From: Desulfobulbaceae bacterium
GTDB taxonomy: Bacteria > Desulfobacterota > Desulfobulbia > Desulfobulbales > Desulfocapsaceae
DNA length: 5,354 bases
NCBI GenBank assembly: GCA_031256095.1
Contig: JAIRRG010000150.1
Span: forward strand, 1-5,354
Reading direction: 5' to 3'
The position numbers were made by a program, and so were the translations under genes. The notes under the pieces were generated by a model. It made no database searches, was not told the DNA's origin, and was given only the letters and a program-made list of their open reading frames with translations. This document shows, one piece after another, positions 1 to 4,689 of this stretch (the stretch's first letter is position 1; each line of letters opens with the position of its first letter).

Positions 1-178
1 TCCGGGATTCTTCGTTGCTGGCGTCGGTCGTCTGGCAGCCAGCCGTCGTTTTCACTTCAATGTATCGAATCGCCTGAGGGTAAAACTTATTCCAGTTTTG
101 GGACACTGTCAGCCGAATACTGTATCAGTACAGGCTACTATATAAGCTTTGATTTATAAGTCGAATTATATCGCAAAC
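1..178. other. Left-edge stretch, no confident gene
   Basis: No complete gene can be assigned here. On the minus strand one frame is open from a TGA at 125-127 to the window edge (41 codons), with a possible GTG start at 104-106. Its peptide includes KFYPQAIRYIEVKTT, which looks protein-like but which I do not recognise. Two plus-strand frames are also open from the edge for 47 and 52 codons, and a third stops at 75-77, so openness alone proves little. A 13-base inverted repeat, TACTGTATCAGTA, lies at 118-130. No convincing terminator follows the DUF1330 gene, which ends at 179. The stretch could hold the end or start of a neighbouring gene or a gene remnant. Confidence 0.3.
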
Positions 179-472
179 CTAGTCAGCGACAATTACAGCG
201 CTCGCCTTGACCGAGCAGATGCGCAGATTTTCTATTTCTTTGTACTCAGGGGAGGCAAAGCAATTTTGCGAGGCTCGCATGTCGGGAAAGCGGATGACGA
301 TGACCCTGTCCGGTCTCCATTCGCCTGCAATATGGTGAATGTTTTCGCTACGCACAAGATATTCCCCGCTCCAGCGTTCAACAATAGGACGTACTTTGGC
401 AATATAGTTGTCATAGGGTATCCGGTTTACCGGATCAGGGATATCGACGCTAACAATGAAATATGCTGGCAT
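179..472 (-). CDS. DUF1330 domain-containing protein
   Basis: This is a 97-residue cytoplasmic protein of the DUF1330 family, small ferredoxin-like-fold proteins of the dimeric alpha/beta barrel group whose biochemical role is generally unknown. The family pattern is clear: the opening MPAYFIVSVDI strand, a Tyr-rich helix around residues 20-30 (Y20, Y23), PIVERWSGEYLVR at 29-41 (the family's conserved strand after a glycine), EWRPDRVIVIRFPD at 51-64, and SPEYKEI at 74-80. The frame is open nine codons further upstream. ATG at 472 is preferred because a GGAG (478-481) sits five bases ahead of it and because family members start with this MPAY-type strand. It is shorter and less GC-rich than the operon genes. 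It lies in the same orientation as aroA but 146 bases beyond it, with its own candidate promoter, so it is probably transcribed separately. No catalytic residues can be assigned. Confidence 0.85.
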   Translation of the reverse strand: MPAYFIVSVDIPDPVNRIPYDNYIAKVRPIVERWSGEYLVRSENIHHIAGEWRPDRVIVIRFPDMRASQNCFASPEYKEIENLRICSVKASAVIVAD

Positions 473-477
473 ATGTT

Positions 478-481
478 CTCC
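478..481 (-). promoter_or_regulatory. Ribosome binding site of DUF1330 gene
   Basis: The minus strand reads GGAG followed by five bases and then ATG. This spacing decides between the start at 472 and an in-frame ATG at 499, which would add nine residues (beginning MTGTDFGEH) that do not fit the family N-terminus. Confidence 0.65.
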
Positions 482-489
482 AAAATCGG

Positions 490-517
490 TTCCCGTCAAT
501 AATAGAGTAAGCGGGAA
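490..517. repeat. Inverted repeat TTCCCG-N16-CGGGAA
   Basis: Perfect 6-base arms at 490-495 and 512-517 flank the candidate -10 element of the DUF1330 promoter. The placement would suit an operator for a dimeric regulator. As an RNA hairpin the 16-base loop makes it weak, and there is no following U-tract. It could be a chance repeat. Confidence 0.3.
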
Positions 518-525
518 TTTTTCAA
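497..525 (-). promoter_or_regulatory. Candidate sigma70 promoter of DUF1330 gene
   Basis: The minus strand has TTGAAA (520-525) as a possible -35, then 17 bases, then TTATTG (497-502) as a weak -10. The overlapping TATTAT (499-504) is a better -10 hexamer but leaves only a 15-base spacer. Transcription would start near 490, giving a leader of about 18 bases that contains the GGAG. This is a hexamer match by eye only. Confidence 0.35.
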
Positions 526-618
526 TCCCAACTATCGCGAAGGCATATCCGCCCTATTTTTGGGTTATCGATGTCTCGCATTTGGCGTTATATTGACTTT
601 TTCTTAAAAGATTCACGA

Positions 619-1899
619 TCACGCCGCCCCTTGCAGTAATTCCCAGCGCCGCCAGAAATCGGGGAAGGATTTCTTCACGCAGCCCTCATCGATGATTTCG
701 ACACCGGGAATCCTCAGCCCGGCGACGGCAAAGCTCATGGCGATGCGGTGATCACGGTAGGTGTCAATGGCGGCGCCATGCAGGCCAGCGCCGCCCTGAC
801 CGTGGATGATCATTTTGTCCGGGAATTCCTCGGCGTCAACGCCCAGTTTTTTCAGTTCCGTCACCACCGCCGACAGCCGGTCGCATTCCTTGATGCGAAG
901 ATGGGCGATATTATTGATGACTGTATCCCCGTGGGCAAAGGCGGCGACCACCGCCAAGGTCGGCGCCACATCCGGCATGTTGCCCATATCGACCTCAATG
1001 CCTTCGAGCCTTTCACCGCCGGTGAGCGTGAAGCCGCGTTCGGCCTGCTTGACTTCGCAACCCATGCGGGCCAAAAGGGCGACGAACATGGCGTCGCCCT
1101 GCAAAGACGGCACTGGCAGGTTTTTCACGCAAATCCGCCCAGCCGTGACCGCCGCCGCCGCCCAGAAGTATGAGGCGCTGGAGGCGTCACCCTCAATAGC
1201 ATATTCGCGGCCCTGGTAGTGGCCTTGACTAATTGTGAAGTTGGTGAAATCACGGTTAAAATCGGCTTGAATACCGAATTCGGCCATCACCGCCAGTGTC
1301 ATCGCCACGTAAGGCTTTGACAGCACCTCGCCCTCAACCCGGATCGTTGCCGCTTGCCGGGCGTAGGGCGCCACCAACAGCAGCGACGACAGATATTGGC
1401 TGCTTTTTCCTTCCGGCAAGACCGTGGCGCCGCCGGCAATGCCATGGCCGTTGATGACCAGCGGCGGGCAGGCTTTGCCCATCTCATCGCGGATGTCGAC
1501 GCCCCAGCCGCGCAAGGCGGCCAGCAATGGGCCGATCGGCCGCTCGCGCATCCGCTGGTTGCCATCAATGCGAATTGTGCCCTCTTCGGCCAGGGCGGCG
1601 ACGGAAGTCAGAAAACGGGTGGCGGTGCCGTTATTGCCGAGGAAAATATCGCTCGCCGCAGCGCGGATCGATCCGCCCCGCCCGGCGACCCGCCAGTGGT
1701 CCGGCTGGCACTCGACCCCAATACCCAATTGCCGTAAGGCGGCGATGCTGTAGTTGGTGTCTTCACTGACCAAAGGATTAGTCAGTACACTGTCGCCTTC
1801 GGCCAAGGCCGCCGCCACCAGCGCCCGCTGGGTGATACTTTTGGAACCAGGCACTTCCAAAGCCACGTCAATTTTTGCCACCGGCTGGATTGTCTTCAT
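619..1899 (-). CDS. aroA: 3-phosphoshikimate 1-carboxyvinyltransferase (EPSP synthase)
   Basis: This cytoplasmic enzyme transfers the enolpyruvyl group of PEP to shikimate-3-phosphate, the sixth step of the chorismate pathway and the target of glyphosate. The 426-residue length is normal for the two-domain inside-out barrel. Visible elements are PGSKSITQR at 17-25 (K20, S21 and R25 bind substrates), the PEP loop GNNGTATR at 88-95, RMRERPI at 116-122, SSQYLSSLL at 166-174, LSKPY at 193-197, EGDASSASYF at 236-245, MPDVAPT at 308-314 with D310 as the likely catalytic acid, KECDR at 337-341, YRDHR at 381-385 and K410 near the C-terminus. Equivalents of the E. coli active-site residues are all present. 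The Pro that follows the PEP-loop Arg in E. coli is Phe96 here. The ATG overlaps the aroE stop as ATGA, with AGGGA upstream, implying coupled translation. It is the last gene of the operon. Confidence 0.97.
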   Translation of the reverse strand: MKTIQPVAKIDVALEVPGSKSITQRALVAAALAEGDSVLTNPLVSEDTNYSIAALRQLGIGVECQPDHWRVAGRGGSIRAAASDIFLGNNGTATRFLTSVAALAEEGTIRIDGNQRMRERPIGPLLAALRGWGVDIRDEMGKACPPLVINGHGIAGGATVLPEGKSSQYLSSLLLVAPYARQAATIRVEGEVLSKPYVAMTLAVMAEFGIQADFNRDFTNFTISQGHYQGREYAIEGDASSASYFWAAAAVTAGRICVKNLPVPSLQGDAMFVALLARMGCEVKQAERGFTLTGGERLEGIEVDMGNMPDVAPTLAVVAAFAHGDTVINNIAHLRIKECDRLSAVVTELKKLGVDAEEFPDKMIIHGQGGAGLHGAAIDTYRDHRIAMSFAVAGLRIPGVEIIDEGCVKKSFPDFWRRWELLQGAA

Positions 1900-2729
1900 T
1901 TGCTTTCCCTACCGTCGGAGACCACGCTTAACAGCGCCTGGCGCATGACGGCCACCGGCGCTTTTTTTTCCGTCCACAGTTCAAATTGGGCAACACCCTG
2001 AAAAAGCAGCATTTCCAGGCCATGGATGACCTTGCAGCCGGCCATGGCCGCATCGCGCAAAAGCCGCGTATGCAAGGGCGAATAGATGATGTCCATCACC
2101 ACATTGTAATGGCGCAGGGTCAAAGGCAGTATCAGGCTTTCGTCGCTGTTCATGCCAACCGAAGTGGTGTTGATCAGGATGTCGGCACGCAAGGCGTCAG
2201 CCGTCGACAGCGGCGCCCACCTACAGCGCAGCCGCGCCGCCAATTTCTGTCCCTTGTGCGGGTCGCGGCTGCACAGGGTTACTCTCGCCCCGGCGTCGAG
2301 CAGGCCAAAACCCACCGCCCGCGCCGAGCCGCCAGACCCCAAAACCACCACCTGCTTGTCCGGCAATGCCGTTACTTCCTGTAAAGCGCGGACCGCCCCC
2401 TGCCAATCGGTATTGCTGCCGTAGAGAAAACGTCCGGTGGCGGTTTCTGCAATTTTGATGGTGTTGACGGCGCCGATTTGCCGCGAAATGTCATCAAGAT
2501 AGTCGAGATAAGGCATCACCCTTTCTTTGAACGGGATGGTGACGCTGACCCCGGCCAAACCCAGGGCGCGAATGCCGTGAATGGCATCGGCGATGTCGTC
2601 AACCGGCATCGGCAGATAGACGGCATCGAGACCGACAGCGGCAAAGGCGGCATTCTGCATCGTAGGGCTTAAAGAATGGCGCACTGGCTGCCCCAGGATG
2701 CCATAAACCTTAGTATTTCCGCTAATCAT
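1896..2729 (-). CDS. aroE: Shikimate dehydrogenase (NADP+)
   Basis: This cytoplasmic enzyme reversibly reduces 3-dehydroshikimate to shikimate with NADPH, the fourth step of the shikimate pathway. At 277 residues it has the usual AroE length. The N-terminal substrate domain has GQPVRHSLSP at 13-22 (S19 and S21 bind shikimate), SVTIPFKE at 62-69 with catalytic K68, GAVNT at 86-90, and NTDWQG at 106-111 with catalytic D108. The nucleotide domain has the glycine-rich GSGGSAR at 131-137, CSRD at 153-156 after the second strand, and NTTSVGM at 187-193. The C-terminal part has MDIIYSP at 212-218 and GLEMLLFQGVAQFELWT at 237-253, with the conserved Gln. The usual HN after the SLSP motif is QN (25-26), a small deviation. 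GGAAG (2734-2738) lies four bases before the ATG. The gene starts 15 bases after pyrD ends and its TGA overlaps the aroA ATG. Confidence 0.97.
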   Translation of the reverse strand: MISGNTKVYGILGQPVRHSLSPTMQNAAFAAVGLDAVYLPMPVDDIADAIHGIRALGLAGVSVTIPFKERVMPYLDYLDDISRQIGAVNTIKIAETATGRFLYGSNTDWQGAVRALQEVTALPDKQVVVLGSGGSARAVGFGLLDAGARVTLCSRDPHKGQKLAARLRCRWAPLSTADALRADILINTTSVGMNSDESLILPLTLRHYNVVMDIIYSPLHTRLLRDAAMAGCKVIHGLEMLLFQGVAQFELWTEKKAPVAVMRQALLSVVSDGRESK

Positions 2730-2744
2730 TGTTCTTCCAGAAAT

Positions 2745-3674
2745 TCAATCAAGCCGCAGGGAGCCAATCAGCCCGGCGACGCTGGCGATGCCTTGCTGGC
2801 GTAGCCAGCCATCAATGCCATCAAGCACCTTCGCCGCCGCTGCCGCGTCACGAAAACTGGCGGTGCCAAGCTGGACGGCGCTGGCCCCGGCGATGATGAA
2901 TTCCAACGCGTCGTCAGCGGTCGTGACGCCGCCGATGCCGATAACCGGAATTTTCACGGCCCGGCTGGCCTGATAAACCATCCTGACGGCAATGGGTTTG
3001 ATCGCCGGGCCGGACAGGCCGCCCATAACATTGGCCAGTTTCGGCCTGCGGCTGTTTATATCCACCGCCATAGCTAAAAGGGTGTTGATAAGCGAGATTG
3101 AATCGGCCCCGGCGTCTTCGACGGCCTTGGCGATGGCGGCAATGTCGGTAACGTTCGGCGACAGTTTTACCATCACCGGCAGGGCGCAATTTTTCTTCGC
3201 CGTTGCCGTCACCTTGGCCGCCGCCGCCGGGTCGGAGCCAAAGGCGACGCCGCCCTTTTGCACATTCGGGCAGGAGATATTCACCTCGAGTGCCGCAACG
3301 CCGGGGACGCCCGATAGCCGGCGGGCAATCTCGCCGTATTCTTCAACGGTCTCGCCCAAAACATTGACGATGACGGGCGTATCGAGACGGCGCAGGTAGG
3401 GCATTTTGTCCGCGATGAAACGCTCGACGCCGACGTTTTCCAAACCAATGGCGTTGAGCATGCCGCAGGCGATCTCGACGATGCGCGGCGGCGGATTGCC
3501 AGGCCTGGGTTTGAGCGAGATGCCTTTAACGATGATCGCCCCGAGCCGGGAAAGATCCATGAAGGGCGCAAATTCCCTGGCATAACCAAAGGTGCCGGAG
3601 GCAGTCATGACCGGATTTTTCAGGGTCAGGCCACCGATGTCAACCGTCAGATCTGGAGAAGCCGTCAGTCCCAT
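2745..3674 (-). CDS. pyrD: Dihydroorotate dehydrogenase class 1B, catalytic subunit
   Basis: This FMN-containing TIM-barrel enzyme oxidises dihydroorotate to orotate, the fourth step of UMP synthesis. It is cytosolic and works as a PyrD2-PyrK2 complex. The 309-residue length fits class 1. Visible elements are NPVMTASGTFGY at 20-31, VKGIS at 49-53 (K50), the substrate loop GMLNAIGLEN at 71-80 (N74), VNVLG at 103-107, NISCPN at 132-137 with Cys135 as the catalytic base that marks class 1 (class 2 uses Ser), VKLSPN at 169-174 (K170), INT at 196-198, GGLSGPAIKP at 218-227, the FMN phosphate site IGIGGV at 245-250, and LGTA at 269-272. Assignment to 1B rather than 1A rests mainly on the adjacent pyrK. 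The ATG lies inside the end of pyrK (10-base overlap), with GAGG (3682-3685) seven bases upstream, so the two subunits are probably made by coupled translation. Confidence 0.97.
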   Translation of the reverse strand: MGLTASPDLTVDIGGLTLKNPVMTASGTFGYAREFAPFMDLSRLGAIIVKGISLKPRPGNPPPRIVEIACGMLNAIGLENVGVERFIADKMPYLRRLDTPVIVNVLGETVEEYGEIARRLSGVPGVAALEVNISCPNVQKGGVAFGSDPAAAAKVTATAKKNCALPVMVKLSPNVTDIAAIAKAVEDAGADSISLINTLLAMAVDINSRRPKLANVMGGLSGPAIKPIAVRMVYQASRAVKIPVIGIGGVTTADDALEFIIAGASAVQLGTASFRDAAAAAKVLDGIDGWLRQQGIASVAGLIGSLRLD

Positions 3675-4444
3675 GGCAAGGCCTCGGCGTCAAAAACTGG
3701 ACCATCAAGGCAGACATGAACATAGCCGCCACCTTCGGCAGGCCGGGCGGCGGGCCGGGCGCAGCCAAGGCAGGCGCCCATGCCACAGGCCATGGCGCTT
3801 TCCACTGAAACCTGGCATTTCATTTTATGGTCACGGCAAAAGTGGGCGATGGCCCGCAGCATCGGCTGCGGCCCACAGGTGTAAACTACGGCGCCGGGCA
3901 TGGGCGGCAGTGAGGCCACGGCTTCGTCGGCCCGGCCACGTATGCCGAAACTGCCGTCGTCGGTGGCAAAGATGAGATTTTTCGTCCATGGCTGAAAAGA
4001 GGCGGCCAGCGGCGTCACTTCGGCTTTGGTACGACCGGCCAGGATGATGGCGGCGGCTGGATTGTTTCCATCGGCCAATTCTTTGGCCAAGAGCAGCAGC
4101 GGCGCGATGCCGATGCCGCCGCCGACGAGAATCGCTAGTCCCTCCGTCAGTTTGAAGCCCTTGCCAAGCGGGCCTAAAAGCGATAGCCTGTCGCCAGGAT
4201 GAAGCGACGCCAGCATCTCTGTACCCTTGCCAACGACGCGAAAATACAGGATAAGATCGTCACCTTCAGCGAAGTGCACCGAGAAGGGACGGCGCAAGAG
4301 AGGATCGTAACCGGCGCCGACAGCGGCCATAACAAACTGGCCAGCGTGGACGCGGGCGGTAATGCCGGGCGCGGCTAAAAAGAGATGCCACGTATCAGCC
4401 GAGAGGCGTTCCAACCGGATGACCCGGCATGTTTCCTGAAGCAT
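3665..4444 (-). CDS. pyrK: Dihydroorotate dehydrogenase B electron transfer subunit (FAD, 2Fe-2S)
   Basis: This cytosolic partner of PyrD carries electrons from PyrD-bound FMN through a 2Fe-2S cluster and FAD to NAD+. The 259 residues follow the ferredoxin reductase layout. An N-terminal flavin barrel (about 1-100) contains GQFVM at 35-39, the FAD motif RRPFSV at 51-56, GKGTEML at 72-78 and LLGPLGKGF at 89-97. A nucleotide domain (about 101-215) contains VGGGIGIAPLL at 107-117, AGRTK at 136-140 and YTCGPQPML at 188-196. The C-terminal cluster domain contains the opening VESAMACGMGACLGC motif, with Cys220, Cys225, Cys228 and Cys245 as the four ligands (spacing x4, x2, x16). It is the first gene of the operon. 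No Shine-Dalgarno precedes the ATG: the nearest bases are U/C-rich and the only AGGA lies about 31 bases upstream. No upstream in-frame ATG or GTG was found nearby, and the N-terminus fits the family, so this start is kept. Confidence 0.96.
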   Translation of the reverse strand: MLQETCRVIRLERLSADTWHLFLAAPGITARVHAGQFVMAAVGAGYDPLLRRPFSVHFAEGDDLILYFRVVGKGTEMLASLHPGDRLSLLGPLGKGFKLTEGLAILVGGGIGIAPLLLLAKELADGNNPAAAIILAGRTKAEVTPLAASFQPWTKNLIFATDDGSFGIRGRADEAVASLPPMPGAVVYTCGPQPMLRAIAHFCRDHKMKCQVSVESAMACGMGACLGCARPAARPAEGGGYVHVCLDGPVFDAEALPWD

Positions 4445-4455
4445 TGTAGGATATA

Positions 4456-4492
4456 AAGAAAGAAAAAACGGTCTTTCCTGCCGCGTAACCGT
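4456..4492 (-). promoter_or_regulatory. Possible pyrK leader: two competing hairpins and U-tract
   Basis: Read as leftward RNA, ACGGUU (4492-4487) can pair with GACCGU (4473-4468), a 6-pair stem including one G-U with a 13-base loop. A U-run follows at once (six U, one of them in the stem, then C and UUUC). The alternative is AGGAAAGA (4479-4472) pairing with UCUUUCUU (4463-4456), an 8-pair stem including one G-U with an 8-base loop. The two share 4472-4473 and cannot both form. The first resembles a weak intrinsic terminator and the second would disrupt it. The second also buries the only AGGA near pyrK. Low-complexity U/C sequence can generate such pairings by chance. Confidence 0.3.
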
Positions 4493-4504
4493 GTGAAAAT
4501 GACC

Positions 4505-4512
4505 ATATTATG
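4505..4512 (-). promoter_or_regulatory. Candidate -10 element of pyrK operon promoter
   Basis: The minus strand reads CATAATAT here, containing CATAAT and TAATAT, both close to TATAAT. Transcription would begin near 4500 and give a leader of about 55 bases before pyrK. No recognisable TTGACA-like -35 is found 16 to 18 bases upstream, so an activator or a different promoter may be needed. Confidence 0.3.
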
Positions 4513-4525
4513 ACGAACTTAGTCA
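4511..4525. repeat. Near-palindrome TGACGAA-C-TTAGTCA
   Basis: This 15-base dyad has six of seven arm positions matching around a central C. It abuts and overlaps the candidate pyrK -10 by two bases, a typical operator position. I cannot name the regulator. Confidence 0.3.
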
Positions 4526-4569
4526 GAGTAGACGATTGCCGATAATTTGTCCAGTGGCGCGAAATGAAA

Positions 4570-4583
4570 GCCAAAATTTCGGC
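4570..4583. repeat. Near-perfect 14-base dyad GCCAAAATTTCGGC
   Basis: Twelve of fourteen positions are symmetric; only the fourth pair is mismatched. It lies midway in the divergent region, between the leftward terminator and the pyrK candidate promoter. With its AT centre and GC ends it looks like a protein binding site rather than an RNA hairpin, since it has no loop. No family consensus is recognised. Confidence 0.25.
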
Positions 4584-4589
4584 GTCGGC

Positions 4590-4613
4590 AAAAAAAACTA
4601 CCCAGCCGGGCAG
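4590..4613 (-). terminator. Leftward Rho-independent terminator upstream of pyrK
   Basis: On the minus strand CTGCCC-GGCT-GGGTAG forms a six-pair stem (one G-U) with a four-base loop, followed directly by eight T. A-U and G-U pairs can extend the base of the stem into the U-tract. The orientation is unambiguous: in the plus direction there is no U-run and the stem has an A-C mismatch. It lies 145 bases upstream of the pyrK start, and no leftward gene precedes it in the window. Confidence 0.7.
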
Positions 4614-4617
4614 TCTA

Positions 4618-4626
4618 TGCTAAGAT
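4618..4626 (+). promoter_or_regulatory. Candidate extended -10 promoter of metallopeptidase gene
   Basis: TGCTAAGAT matches the extended -10 form TGnTATAAT with a single mismatch in the hexamer. No good -35 is seen 17 bases upstream, where the A-run and terminator stem lie, but extended -10 promoters can work without one. Transcription would start near 4633, leaving a leader of about 57 bases. Confidence 0.35.
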
Positions 4627-4689
4627 AACGCCGACTATAGACAGACCGTCTTATACACCCTTTGCTTTTTCCCGCATTGAGAATTGCCC

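Noticed and set aside
120..133. LexA-like box CTGT-N6-ACAG
   Set aside because: The gammaproteobacterial LexA site needs eight bases between CTGT and ACAG; here there are six, and no damage-response gene is adjacent.
149..502. Plus-strand 117-codon open frame
   Set aside because: It lies antisense to the DUF1330 gene, which has a recognisable family sequence and ribosome binding site; the plus-strand peptide resembles nothing.
540..618. Possible terminator after aroA
   Set aside because: Only AT-rich or three-pair stems can be drawn (for example CTTTT/AAAAG), with no GC stem followed by a U-run in the leftward direction.
748..1737. Several long plus-strand open frames antisense to aroA
   Set aside because: They are Arg/Ala/Pro-rich translations typical of the reverse of a GC-rich gene; aroA is intact with all its motifs across this stretch.
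4445..4500. PyrR-type regulatory element before pyrK
   Set aside because: The conserved PyrR-binding anti-antiterminator sequence is not visible and the leader is too short for the classical three-hairpin arrangement.
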